A DNA stretch of 64,000 nucleotides from Triatoma infestans (Eukaryota; Arthropoda; Insecta; Hemiptera; Reduviidae): the NCBI GenBank assembly GCA_011037195.1, contig JAAEAF010006072.1, positions 34,679-98,678 of the forward strand. Reading direction: 5' to 3'. The position numbers and the translations under genes are program-made. Numbering within the stretch: position 1 is the stretch's first letter; the number at the start of each line of letters is the position of its first letter. The notes beneath the pieces are model-generated. The model did not search any database. It was not told where the DNA came from and saw only the letters and a program-made list of their open reading frames with translations. Of this stretch, positions 10,746-21,979 are shown piece by piece.

Positions 10746-11374
10746 AAAAAAGAGAAGAAAATCAGCTGGGATCTATGACGAAATTAGTTATGGAAATAGC
10801 CATTGGTTACCAGAAAGAAAGGTTTTTAGAAGTAGGTAATGTTTATTTTAGTTTTAACATTGAATACGTATTTTCAAAATTGTTCTTTAACTTCTGAACA
10901 AAAATGCTTGAAGAAATATTATGTAATGCTGCATTTTGTTGCCAAATTGTTCCATCTATTCTGAACAAAGCTGTCAATAAAATAATAGAATGACAATCCT
11001 AATTTCAACTGTCATACGTAGTCGGAATTCATATGGGTGCCATTAACAGAAAACTGGTTTAAAACTATATAAAAAAGTAAAATAAGTTCATGACTAAAAT
11101 ACGTATGTTAGGATCTATCTGTTAAATAGCATTTTAGAGAGCTTGGATAACTCTAATGACGACTTGGAAAAATCTATTTAAGAGAAGAGAAGAGAGACTA
11201 AGAGAAAGAGTAAGGCTTCAAGAGAAGAGAGAGAGAGAGTGAGAGAGTAATGAACCGTCAGGCTGATAAATTAATTGGCAAGAGATTATAGTAATAATAT
11301 TAGATAGCTCAACAGTTTTAAATACACAATTAAATATTTTTGTTTTTATTTCATTCCGTTATTTGATAAATAGC
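10746..11374. other. Unannotated stretch
   Basis: Low-complexity GA runs occur at about 11180-11250. No gene is seen. Confidence 0.5.
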
Positions 11375-11690
11375 TCTGCACTAATTTTAGAAATCACTAC
11401 AATGTGTTAATTATTTCTTTTTTACATTTCTTTAGCAAGATTATTTCTTTTAGCAAGAGGAAGTATTTTAATCGTGTAAAATTTTCGACATCGAAATTTC
11501 ACCGGAAATATACGTTTTGTTTTGAGATTCCCTGAGACTTAGAATGTGGTTTTTAGAAATGGGTCTGTGTGCGTGGTCAGCATGTCTAAAAATATCTGGT
11601 GTGAAACACTCACAAAACTTTCTCTTAATGCGAAATGGCAAATTTTCTTCCACATAAATCGTGGAACCATAGAAAGAATTGAACTGGCAC
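11375..11690 (+). repeat. Family H + head joined to a - hairpin end
   Basis: The + head (GCAAGAGGAAGTATTTTAAT, TTTCACCGGAAATATACG, GGTTTTTAGAAATGG) ends at about 11597 and is followed directly by the - hairpin end (CTGGTGTGAAACACTCACAA, ACTTTCTCTTAATGC). The same head-to-hairpin-end join occurs at about 22068. Confidence 0.8.
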
Positions 11691-11954
11691 ACTGAGGGAC
11701 CTAACCTAACGTCATATCTTACCGGAGTATCCGTAAATTGTCTTTTTTTCCCCCTTAGGAATAAGTTATTGCATTTAATGCGAAGTAGATTTCAATGAAT
11801 TGTTTATTTCCTTGTATTTTAAAATGGGCAAATATCCTTGACATGAGAGAACAAGTTGTTTTTGGCAATATCCCAATGTCAGCGCCACAGCCTATGTGAT
11901 CATCTCTGTCTCTGACTGTAACGTTAATTTAAATATCAATATATATAACATACT
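11691..11954. other. Unannotated stretch
   Basis: No gene or clear repeat is seen. Confidence 0.45.
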
Positions 11955-12590
11955 GTATCTTATTACTAAATATTGATGAGCATGTCAAATTTTTAAAATT
12001 GCCTTTTTACCGGACATACATGTTGTATGGTGCCCTGATTATGAAAGAAAAACTTCATTACTCTATTCAGCTTTATGTGTATGTATGTATGTAGGTTTGA
12101 ACAAAATAACTCAAAAAAAGTTCAAAATTTATATTCCGTACAAGTTCATGAACATGTACAAGATCAGACACGAAACTATCGAATAATGTCCGTCCCCCGG
12201 AGATATGTCTTTATTGACTAGTTCTTCGGTTTTTCTCGATTTTCTTCAAAACTGTTTAAACTATTTTCTTTAAATTTCGCGTACTGACAAACACACACAC
12301 ATCTATAATTTTTTATTAGAAACATTATTTTTGGAATTTTTTTTGAACATTGATTTCTGGAAGTCCCATGGGAGTTCTCGATGACCTCAGCTTGTCCACA
12401 AAATGCTGCTTCAAAATGCTCTAATAAATAATACAAAGAATATTTATATATGTTTAAATATGTTTACAAAATATCCGATGGAATTAGGTTAACCGAAAGT
12501 GCTAATTTTCAAAATATAATTCTTATTTCAGTTTTCCGCTATTTTCTCTAAATTGGCTTCTAAGATTTTCCTTAAACATGGGAAACTGTG
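11955..12590 (+). repeat. Family H repeat copy (+), degraded
   Basis: Head-proximal blocks (TTTTTACCGGACATACATG, CAAAATAACTCAAAAAAAG, TATTCCGTACAAG) lead to both internal modules (TCTCGATTTTCTTCAAAACT and AACCGAAAGTGCTAATTTTC). The extreme head and tail are absent. Confidence 0.75.
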
Positions 12591-12599
12591 AAGAAATAT

Positions 12600-12775
12600 C
12601 ATTTCAGGCGGACTTAACGTCCAACTACCACAAAATTAAGTGTCATGGACGGAGGCGAAAGCACCTAGATTAACATTTTTTAAGCGAATATAAAATTTAG
12701 CAGTTATACACGGGACTCGAACTGGGAACCTCTCACAGTTACCAATCCATGCTCCAACACCAACACCCGCCCCAC
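12600..12775 (-). mobile_element. SINE-like element with B box
   Basis: On the minus strand AGGTTCCCAGTTCGAGTCCC contains a B box (GTTCGAGTCCC), preceded about 35 bases upstream by GTTGGAGCATGGATTGGTAA, a degraded A-box region. The body runs on to GTTAAGTCCGCC-type sequence. It abuts a CA microsatellite (12787-12822). The weak A box lowers confidence. Confidence 0.5.
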
Positions 12776-12786
12776 ATAGTACACTG

Positions 12787-12822
<36 letters not shown>
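12787..12822. repeat. (CA)n microsatellite
   Basis: An uninterrupted CA tract of about 16 units adjoins the SINE-like element; the short ORFs across it are artefacts. Confidence 0.95.
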
Positions 12823-12824
<2 letters not shown>

Positions 12825-13074
12825 TAAACATATTTATTACTTTTTATTTAGCATCATTTTTTCGCAAAAATTCATTTCAGTAGCGCACTGATTGAACTGA
12901 GACGTTTAGATTACCTCTTATAATAAACGGTGCAATTTATGATCCACCATCTGGTGAGTGTAAAAAGAACTAAATATCTAGTAAAAATGCCAAATTTTAG
13001 AAAATTTGTTATACCGAATCATTAAAAAATTTTCAGAAGCAGAAGAGAATGGATGGGTGTTTCTCGTCAGATTT

Positions 13075-13700
13075 TTACTTTCTCTTTACTTCTTTCTCCT
13101 TGTAGGAAGAAAGTATTGCGGTCGTGTCAAATTTTCGTAATTGAGCTTTCTCCGGAAACACGTGCTTTGGAGGTTCCTTGGGTGCGAAAAATGTTTTTAG
13201 CGAATGGTCTATGTGAATATGAAGGAAATATTTCAAAAACAAAAAATCGCGGGAAGTTCAAACTTGGCATTGGTTTACGTACCCCCCCCCCACCATATCT
13301 GACACGAGGCTTTCCGTCAAAATCCATCAACCAATTGCCACATTACTGAATTTTTTTTCAGTTTTATGCGATTTTCTTGAAAATCTTCTTAATCTTTGTA
13401 GAGTATTTGTAACATACAGAAAAGCCCAACATTTTTATTTGAAACATTATTCTGGGGAAATTGATTTTTGGGGGGTTCTAGGTGGCCAATAACCCTTAAC
13501 CCTTGACGCTTTCCTTAATGTACCATTTTACTGCAACTTATGGTTTTACTATCTATATAATATTAAGATTTCATTATAATATTAAGATAAGATTTCTAGA
13601 ATTCCAAATTTGAAGAAATCAGTTGAGCGGAAGTGAACATTACAGAGTTTGAGAGTTTTTAGAGACATTTTCTCGAAAATTGCTAGAACGAATTTGATTA
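13075..13700 (+). repeat. Family H repeat copy (+), 3' end missing
   Basis: The head (TACTTTCTCTTTACTTC, GAAAGTATTGCGGTCGTGTC) is followed by TCTCCGGAAACACGTGC, AATGTTTTTAGCGAATGGTC, a C10 run at 13283-13292, CCATCAACCAATTGCC, the first module and most of the second. It fades at ATTTTCTCGAAAATTGCTAG. Confidence 0.85.
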
Positions 13701-14189
13701 CTTGAAATGGTAAGAGCCGTGTTAGACTAAAAAAAAATTAGAGGGGTTTTCGGAGCCTGTCAGTGGTTTAATTTTAAACTGTCGCCATAAACTTTCTTGT
13801 GTTTAATTTCAGATTACTTTTCTACGTTATACAACTCATTTCAAACAGAAAGCACACAACGCAAAAGTTTAGGAACGCAAACGTTACTAAATAAATTTCA
13901 TGTTAAAATATTTTGTTTTTCTCTTTGGAAAAAAATGAGTAAATAAAAAATGGGTAATTGTGAGCAAGTAATGGCTTTCAACATAACTACCAAACAATTA
14001 CCTACATTAAATTATAGAGCGGTTACACAATATTTACAGCAATTATATATATATAATATGGATATATACATATGTGTAATGTTTAACGTAGAACTTCCGG
14101 TATTTACTTACGTTTTATCTGTTCCTCTTTTACCTTACATCAATATATTTATATTTACATTATTTTCTCTTCCTGCTATAAAAGGAAGA
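13701..14189. other. Unannotated AT-rich stretch
   Basis: No gene is seen. An 83-residue ORF at 13950-14201 has no motif I recognise and runs into family H sequence. Confidence 0.45.
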
Positions 14190-14560
14190 GTAGGTATCTG
14201 ACTGTCGACATTGAGTTTTCACCGGAAATACATATTTTGGAGGCTCCTTCAGCACGAAAAAGTTGTTTTTAGAAATTGCTGTGTGTGTGTCTGTTGTGTA
14301 ATACTCAATTGAGCATAACTCAATTATGGAAAATCACTTATTTATTTCGTTTAAGAAAATACTAGGGGATTCGACAGTAAGGTTTCAGTCAAAATCGAAC
14401 AAGCAGAACTGTCTGTTCGTTGGATTCTGACCGAAATCTTAGTGTTGTATAGGGTGGTTGTGCATAAATGGAATATCAAGATTGAACTACCTGCGATTTT
14501 TCGTTTCTTTTTTTTATGAAATACTTTTCCTCTTTCAGCAGTGAGAGAAAGTAGCGGAAT
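14190..14560 (+). repeat. Family H pieces: + head, then - tail of head
   Basis: A + piece at 14200-14310 (TTGAGTTTTCACCGGAAAT, GTTTTTAGAAATTGC, GT repeat) and a - piece at 14430-14556 (GACCGAAATCTTAGTG, GGAATATCAAGATTGAAC, GCAGTGAGAGAAAGTAG). Intervening sequence is diverged. Confidence 0.65.
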
Positions 14561-15474
14561 CTAAGTCGATAATTCATGTTAAACAACCGTTAAAACCCAT
14601 TAGAAAGAAAATTAGTACACTTCTGTCACCTGTCCCAGATGATTAGTCACTTGAGCGCTATTGCGTTAATGCATTATTGTTTCAAATGGTTGGCCTCGAC
14701 AAACTTCACGGTAAAGTGTGCAGCACTGCAATCATTGAGAAATATATCCTTACCGTACGCATGCGCCCAAAGGATAAACTCCTACATAATTCAACAAGAT
14801 TTATTTTTAATAGATTAATAACTAATGTAATGCACAATATTAATTAATTCTAATAGAATATTAGGTTCTGACGTCTAAAAAGAACTGAGACATTGAATTG
14901 ACATTCGTCTTGTAACCAAAATAGACTTTAGCATTTCCATCTCAGTCGGTAGCGGAAATAAATTAACTGTAACGTCATCAAGACTGTTATCTATTTATTT
15001 CGTCAGAGTGTTGTGTAAACTTTAATTACTATATAATTGTTTATTAAATGTTTAACAGTAATTTATCGCCAGTTTATGCTCATAGAACGTTGCTGACGAT
15101 TCAACCTTGAATTGTTTTAATGAACTTTTCGGTTCTTTATAGAAAGTAAGAAAAAATGTTGCTCTAACAATAGAATTATTGTTTTTATTTCAGATTCAGG
15201 TCTGTCTGGAGCCGGATGGGCTGCTCAAGAATAAAGAAAGATCTATGGTTTAAGGGATGTAATGGATAGCCTTGCCGCAACATACCATAAGGCACCGCTA
15301 CAAGTTGCGCCACTCTATTCGCCATATGAGGCGTCACATTCTCCCTATCACAACAGTTAGATTCTGGAGACGTAGCAACAAAGTGGTCCAAGAAATCTCT
15401 GCCAGTACAGTTTGTAACTCTCTTTCAGGCTACTATACTCTTTGCCAGTTCAATAGTGTAAAGTTCTTGCAGTA
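14561..15474. other. Unannotated stretch
   Basis: No gene is supported. A good splice-acceptor-like string (GTTTTTATTTCAG) ends at 15193, but no convincing reading frame follows on the plus strand. Confidence 0.4.
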
Positions 15475-15688
15475 GTTGTGGTTGGTTTCGCAGAGCTGGA
15501 AAGCATGAGAGATATTTTCCGTGATAGCCTGCTTCTTTTTGTGGTCATCGACCGGGTTCGGGCTTTCGCCCAGCATCAGAATGCTTTTTGTCAAACAATG
15601 TGATAACATAGATTTGCACAGAGCAAATTCAGTTTATACACTCAGAGTGTATCAAAATGAAGCAGGCTACCACGGAAAATGTCTCTGA
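15475..15688. mobile_element. Family 1 foldback element, degraded
   Basis: It begins GTTGTGGTTGGTTTCGCAGA and ends GGAAAATGTCTCTGA like the other family 1 copies. The arms (ATTTTCCGTGATAGCCTGCT and GCAGGCTACCACGGAAAAT) are inverted. The left-arm motif, read on the minus strand, is damaged (CTGATGC for CTGANGA, GAAC for GAAA), and no convincing TSD is seen, so this is an older insertion. Confidence 0.75.
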
Positions 15689-16249
15689 TATATTTGGTTT
15701 CTTGGAAGGTAAGTATAAAAAAAGGAAGCCATATCGAAAGAGTAAACCAATTAACGGCCACCAGAGTAGGAAATGGGTCTTTTCTTTCCAGGATGATGAA
15801 AGATATGTGTGTATGATTTGTGTGTAGGTTCCACAAAGAAAAAAAGGAAACAAAATAAAAAATTCCGGAAAACTGACAGTAATGTGTCACAAACTCCTTT
15901 CTTTCCTTTTTTTGTAGCCAATATATAGTTGGACAGTTCAACAACAACCATTCAACAGGCATTCAGCCATATTGTAATTAGACCGTAACAAGGATCCCCC
16001 TACCATGTCAAATCATTTTCTATGTCTGTATGTGTGTTTGTGCGGACATACAAGATTTATACTTCTTTTTTTTTGTACTGTGAAGGTTTACGTTTAATGC
16101 ATTTTCTTGTTGTAGTTGTAATATTTATTTCCTTGTAAACAAACACAGTACTAGCTAGTAAAGTAACAACAACATTACTGCAAATAAACATCAATAAAAA
16201 ACAGTAGAAGCTCTCATCACATGTCAATTAAATATTCATTCTTTTTTTT
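15689..16249. other. Unannotated stretch
   Basis: No gene is seen. Three overlapping minus-strand ORFs near 15629-15962 have no recognised motif and partly cover the foldback end. Confidence 0.4.
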
Positions 16250-16972
16250 TTTGCAGGAAGCTCAAACTTCATATTCCGTTTAGTCCCCCCCCCCCAACAC
16301 GGTATTTGACACGAAGATATTTGTCAAAATCTCTAATAATCGAAGTGTGACTTTACTGAATGTTTTCTTCTATGTTTATTCCAATTTTCTGGCAAAGGGG
16401 CTGCAATGATTTTCTTTACATTTCGTATACTATCTACAAACATAAATGCCTTGGACTTCTTCTTTATTTGGTCCCATTTCCCCGAAAAATTGATTTTTTT
16501 GTGAGGTTCTGGAGGGAATAGTGACGTAAAACTTTCCACTAAAGTACCACTTCAGTACAATGTATGGTTCTGCCATCTATATAACATTAACGTAAATCAG
16601 AAGCATTGCTGAATTCCAAGTTTGAAAAAATCGTTAAACCGGAAGAGCGATTTTCAGAATAGGTGTTATTACAAGTTTTTTTAAATGAAATTTTCTCGAA
16701 AACGACGTTTTTCTTTAAACTTGCAATGCTAATGGCCCAGGTATAAACCTATCACTTTTATTGCAAACATATCTCTGAGAAGATAAATTTTAGTTAGTTC
16801 TGGTGAACCCATCTACGATCTGCCTGGGTGGGACCCGACCCATCTCTATTCCATATTTGTTAAAACAAATCAATAAAGTTTGAAACATAAAGAGAATTTG
16901 CCATTTTATAGCTAATTGTTCTACCAACACTAAGAGAAAGTCATGTGATTGTTTCACATCAGATTTTTTTTT
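16250..16972 (+). repeat. Family H repeat copy (+), head missing, 3' end intact
   Basis: Both modules are well preserved (GTGTGACTTTACTGAATG, TCTATATAACATTAACG, GTATAAACCTATCACTTTTA). The end is textbook: ACACTAAGAGAAAGTC, the hairpin ATGTGATTGTTTCACAT, CAGA and a T run, immediately followed by the 34-bp array. Confidence 0.9.
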
Positions 16973-17985
16973 TTACTTTCTCTTACTGCTAGTGATCTTT
17001 AAGTTCTTACTTTCTCTTACTGCTAGTGATCTTTAAGTTTTTACTTTCTCTTACTGCTAGTGATCTTTAAGTTCTTACTTTCTCTTACTGCTAGTGATCG
17101 TTTAAGTTTCTTAACTTTCTCTTACTGCTAGTGATCTTTAAGTTCTTACTTTCTCTTACTGCTAGTGATCGTTAAGTTCTTACTTTCTCTTATTGCTAGT
17201 GATCTTTAGGTTCTTACTTTCTCTTACTCCTAGTGATCTTTAAGTTCTTACTTTCTCTTACTGCTAGTGATCTTTAAGTTCTTACTTTCTCTTATTGCTA
17301 GTGATCTTTAGGTTCTTACTTTCTCTTACTCCTAGTGATCTTTATGGTTCTTACTTTCTTCTTACTCTAGTGATCTTTAGTTCTTACACTTTTCTCTTAC
17401 TCCGAGGTGATCTAAGTTCTTACTTGCTCTTGCTTCTAGTGATCTTTAAGTTTTTACTTCTCTTACTCTATTGATCTTTAGTTCTTACTTCTCTTACTCC
17501 TAGTGATCTTTAGGTTCTTACTTTCTACTTTCTATTACTGCTAGTGATCTTTAAGTTCTTACTTTCTCTTACTGCTAGTGATCGTTAAGTTCTTACTTTC
17601 TCTTATTGCTAGTGATCTTTAGGTTCTTACTTTCTCTTACTCCTAGTGATCTTTAAGTTCTTACTTTCTCTTACTGCTAGTGATCTTTATGTTCTTACTT
17701 TCTATTACTGCTAGTGATCTTTAAGTTCTTACTTTCTCTTACTCCTAGTGATCTTTAGGTTCTTACTTTCTCTTACTCCTAGTGATCTTTAAGTTCTTAC
17801 TTTCTCTTACTCCGAGTGATCTTTAAGTTCTTACTTTCTCTTACTTCTAGTGATCTTTAAGTTTTTACTTTCTCTTACTCCTAGTGATCTTTAGGTTCTT
17901 ACTTTCTCTTACTCCTAGTGATCTTTAGGTTCCTTATTTCTCTTACTCCTAGTGATCTTTAAGTTCTTACTTTCTCTTCCTTCAT
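16973..17985 (+). repeat. 34-bp satellite array, about 30 units, derived from the family H 5' terminus
   Basis: The consensus unit is ACTTTCTCTTACTGCTAG followed by TGATCTTTAAGTTCTT. The first 18 bases match the family H head. Variants (GCTAG or CCTAG; CTTTAAG, CGTTAAG or CTTTAGG) recur in order. A block of about 120 bp starting at 17161 recurs essentially unchanged at about 17574, giving a higher-order period near 413 bp (about 12 units). A messy segment at about 17345-17470 has gained and lost bases. The array starts exactly after a family H 3' end and is followed by family H sequence that lacks its own head. Confidence 0.95.
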
Positions 17986-18747
17986 ATTTTGATTTTACGA
18001 AAACGACTGCAAGGATTTTCTTTAAACTTCATATACTCACTACACACATAAATTACCTACATGTGTTTGAAATATGTTCCTGGGAAAACTGATTTTTTGT
18101 AAGGGCTCTGTGGGAACAGTCAGAAGCTTTACGCTTTCCTCTAAAGTACCACTTCAGTAATATATGGTTTTTACACATTAGCTAATTAATACCCTTAAGA
18201 AACATAAGACACATAATATTATTAGAATTCCAAATTTGAACAAAATTGGTCAACCGGAAGTACGATTTTACACAATAGGTTTCTGGAATTTTCCCGAAAA
18301 CGGTTTCAACGATTTTCCTTAAATTTGCTTATGCTTGCTGCATCTATAGGTAGAAAAATATCATTTCTATTTAAACCCTTTTCCTGAAATATTGATTTTT
18401 GGAGGGATATTTGGGGGGTCTGTCAGTTAGTTTGGGTATGGAGGAGTCTGTCAGTTAGTTTGGGTATTGGGGGTCAGTCAGTTAGTTTGGGTATGGGGGG
18501 GGTCAGTCAGTTTAGTTTGGGTATTGGGGGGGGTCTGTCACTTAGTTTAAATTTAACTTTGCAAAGCTTTGTTGGCTTTAACGCGGAGCGCTCCACATAA
18601 GGCTGCTCAGGTATACAAGGAAAATTCCCAAAACTATTTTTATTGCCAGCCCGACTAAACAATTTTAAAGAACATTTCTTGATTAAATTGTATTAATTAG
18701 AGTGAGAGAGTCGTGTGAATGTATCACACCAGAGTTTTATAAAAACA
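17986..18747 (+). repeat. Family H repeat copy (+), body and 3' end
   Basis: It continues out of the satellite without a normal head. It has both modules (TACGAAAACGACTGCAAGG, then CGGAAGTACGATTTTACACA), the GAGCGCTCCACATAAGGC block and the end GAGTGAGAGAGTCGTGTG with hairpin GTGTGAATGTATCACAC and CAGAG. A small minisatellite sits at 18410-18545. Confidence 0.9.
18410..18545 (+). repeat. Minisatellite, about 4 units of 28-34 bp
   Basis: The phrase GTCAGTTAGTTTGGGTAT, with variable G runs, is repeated four times. It is a local expansion of the single GTCTGTCAGTTAGTTT block seen at this place in other family H copies. Confidence 0.9.
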
Positions 18748-18949
18748 TTTCAATAATGAGTTGTGAAAGTTGTGAGTGCCTCCTCAGAACGGTCAATACA
18801 GCCTTATAAGTAAAAGTAAATGACCATATGTTTGTAAGTCTGCCAACTAAACTTTCAGATCGCTATCAATGTTCGATTCTATTTACAGCTATGAATGATA
18901 TCATTACATACAATCTGTACTATTAGCTATTAATTTGCTTCCTTTTTAC

Positions 18950-19090
18950 CTTTCAACTTTCTCTTACCACTGTAAGAGGAAGTATGAGGATCGTAACAAA
19001 TTTTCAATATCGAGTTTTCACCGGAAATACACATTCTGAGTCTCGTGAGCCCGAAAAAATGTTTTTTAGAAAATGATGTCTGTCTTTGTG

Positions 19091-19123
<33 letters not shown>

Positions 19124-19253
19124 GTATGCATGTGAACAGCATAGCTGAACGAGAAATCTCAGAAAGTTCAAACTTGATATTCCGCTTCAAGTTTGTTCTC
19201 CTTGCGATTTTTCTTTTTGAATATTTCGTTCACATACACACACACACACACAC

Positions 19254-19284
<31 letters not shown>

Positions 19285-19285
19285 A
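18950..19285. repeat. Family H inverted fusion with two microsatellites
   Basis: A + head (TTTCTCTTACCACTGTAAGA, TTTTCACCGGAAATACAC, (GT)n at about 19093-19122, TTCAAACTTGATATTCCGC) joins at about 19186 to the - version of the same region (CAAGTTTGTTCTCCTTGCGA, TTTCG, (CA)n at about 19231-19283). The two microsatellites are mirror images at matching positions. Confidence 0.85.
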
Positions 19286-19811
19286 TCTAGTGCTCTTATA
19301 ATCCAACAGTTTGTTCTACAGTTGGTAAAAACAGCAAATCAAGATTGTTAAAACCGTTATTATTTTATATAAACTTTTCCAAGATCTTTTGCTGCAAAGT
19401 TTTTTTTAAAGTTCTTACTGCTTTGCCTTGCTTAACTTTTACAACATGAAGTTTGCTGGTTTTCCTTTGAATTCATTACCATACTTGCTACTATATACAT
19501 ATAGTAAGTAGCCTCAGCGCACTTGGAGATTGTTATGTTTTATATTTTGTGTAATTCTGCTATTTACTTTTTTCTGCCACAATTACGACAGAATTATTGC
19601 AGCTGTTAGAGAATGACAAATAAAAAGAGAAGAAGAATAATATGACCATTTTTATTTCCAACACATTCTTGTGCAATATTGTTATGTAAATATTTTTGTA
19701 AACAAATATATTTTACAACAAGTTTTAGTCCTGTAATTTGTTTGTAAGAAGCTGTGGTTTAGTAAAGTAGTTCCAGTCTTTCCTGAAATGTTCACAATAG
19801 TTTTGTTTTCT
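19286..19811. other. Unannotated AT-rich stretch
   Basis: No gene is seen. Confidence 0.5.
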
Positions 19812-20678
19812 CTATATTACTTTCTCTTACTCTTAGTAACAGGAAGTATTGCGATCGTGTCAGATTTTCGAAATTGAATTTTCACCGGAAATACATATTT
19901 TGCGGTCCCCTGGGTGCGGAAAAAAGTGTTTTCAGCGGATGGTGTGTGTGTGTGTGTGTGTTTTATATATCTCAGAAATGAAAAATCGCAGGAAGCTTAA
20001 GCTTGGGATTTATTCCGTTTGGCAACTACATTCCCCATCACGAAACAAAATTCATCAACCGGAAATGCGATTTCACTGAATAGTTTTTCAGGTTATCACG
20101 ATTTTATCGAAAACGGCTCCTATAAAACTGAAAAAACTTCAATAAAAACGCACTTTTTGGTCAACTGATGCTCTTTGATTTTGACAAAATTTTTAATTCT
20201 AATACTATTACTATTATTTAGATGATAGAATTGTATAATAAACTAAAATAGCACTTCAGAGGAAAACACAACCCCAACCTTCTCCCAGAAACCACCATAA
20301 ATTAATTTTTTCAGAGAAATGTTTCAAATACAAGTTGTAGCTCTTTTTAATGTGTAGTTTATTATAACAAGTTTTAAAAAACCTCATTGGGGCAGTTTTG
20401 GGGAAAATCGCAAAAAACTGAAAAATCCATTCAGTAACGTGTACTTCCGGTTGAGAAATTTTGGCAAATAAGTTCCTATCGAATCCAATAGTGATACCTA
20501 CATGGAATGTCAATTCATACACACCACCAGCCCTCGCACAGACTATTTTCTAAAAATCATATTTTTGGACTCAGGGTATTTCAAAAACGTGTAGTTTCGG
20601 TGAAACTCTATATAGGAAATTTGACACACGTACAATACTTCTTCTAGTAACAGCAGTTAGAGAAAGTAAAACAAAAAA
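19812..20678. repeat. Family H head-to-head inverted fusion
   Basis: The + head (ACTTTCTCTTACTCTTAGTA, GGAAGTATTGCGATCGTGTC, (GT)n, CGATTTTATCGAAAACGGC) switches at about 20115 to - orientation (AACTGAAAAAACTTCAATA, TACTTCCGGTTGAG, TTTGACACACGTACAATAC) and ends AGCAGTTAGAGAAAGTAAAA. The unit therefore begins and ends with the same head, inverted. Confidence 0.85.
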
Positions 20679-20932
20679 AAAATGCCTTAAAGTCGGACTG
20701 CCGGTTGATACATGTTTGACAGAAATCATTATTGTATCAGCTGTGACTCTGCGCGACTTAATTGAGCACCGTGAGATTTTTCGTTTATTCATAAACTGAT
20801 CTCACAAATTTTTTTTTTCCGTAATTTGGGGAACATCAAGAATGCATACAACCGGTGAAAATAAAACAAACTGTTTCCAACATTTGTTCAAGATCGCATA
20901 GTTTCTCTTAAAGGAGTAAGAGAAAGTAAAAT
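20679..20932 (-). repeat. Family H repeat fragment (-), tandem with the previous unit
   Basis: Contains GTCGGACTGCCGGTTGATAC, GTGAGATTTTTCGTTTATTC, ACAACCGGTGAAAAT and the head end AAAGGAGTAAGAGAAAGTAA. It directly follows another - copy. Confidence 0.8.
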
Positions 20933-21979
20933 GTTGAGTACACATTCAAAGTCTATAACAAGTTTCTCAAATGAATGGTTATAAAACTTGGCTATACTTA
21001 TTCATTATTTAAACTGTCATTTTGAAATTTTTTTCTTTGCTGTAAATTACTTGATTTATTTTGCTTTCTTTGTGATGAAAAGAGGAGGCGCAATACTTGA
21101 GCTTAAAGTGAAACTAATTCATTGACAACAATGAATGGTGAAGAAGAAGGTAAAAGCACAATGACAACTAGAAAAAAAACACAAAACAAAAAAAGAAATT
21201 GTTTTTCTCGTTAAAAAGTATAAACACACTCACATACACAGACACACACACACAAAAGAAGAAGAAAAATATAGTGGTAGTCGTGAGGTAGAAATGTTGC
21301 AGCGTGTGTAAAAGTGGCCAGTGTGAAAAGCATAGTGGTGGTGTAGTGGAGCAGCTATGTAGTCGGTAGTGGTGAGGGCGTTGGTGTGACGGCGAACCGT
21401 ATTAGCCGAAAGAAAGAGAGAGAGAGAATAAGAGTGTGACATTGTGTGTATGTGTGTGTTAGAAGGGCCAATGTGTTACAGGTCGCAGCAATATAACCTC
21501 TCTGTCATATAACCTCACTCTCGCACCACTCTCTCTCTTATATACAATGTTCAACGGCTCATCTTTAACAGCAAACCAACACCGGAGACAGGCCAATGAC
21601 CGCCCTCGCACACTATACCTCCCCCACACCGCCTAATTCTCTCACTCTCATTCTCCAACTCTCTTTGTCTAGGAGAAGGCTCCTTATACATCCTTTATAC
21701 TACTTCTGTTGTATATTTACTATTTACCTCTCTTGGTTTTATACAAAAACATTCTGGCCCCAAAAACTCCTTCTCTAATCTACTTCACAAGAGGGTTTAT
21801 TTTATATTATTTAAAATTATGCAGTAATTGATTATTAATTTTGGTTGCAGCATTTACAAAAAAAAAAACAAAAACAAAAAATAATAATAATTTCTGTGTT
21901 TTCCTAATTCTGTAAAAAGAAGGAATTTGCTAATCAAATTTTTGATAATGCATTCTATTTTGTGAGTTGGTGTGTGTAT
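20933..21979. other. Unannotated stretch with GA/CT-rich runs
   Basis: GTGGTG- and GAGAGA-rich sequence lies at about 21265-21545. No gene or transposon remnant is recognised. Confidence 0.45.

Noticed and set aside
11697..11712. Telomere-like CCTAACCTAA
   Set aside because: Only two units, with no extension; chance occurrence.
15184..15480. Possible exon after the acceptor-like GTTTTTATTTCAG
   Set aside because: The plus-strand frames stop early, and the open minus-strand frame contradicts the acceptor orientation; no homology recognised.
16973..17985. A CRISPR array
   Set aside because: The 34-bp units are directly contiguous with no unique spacers, and the sequence context is eukaryotic.
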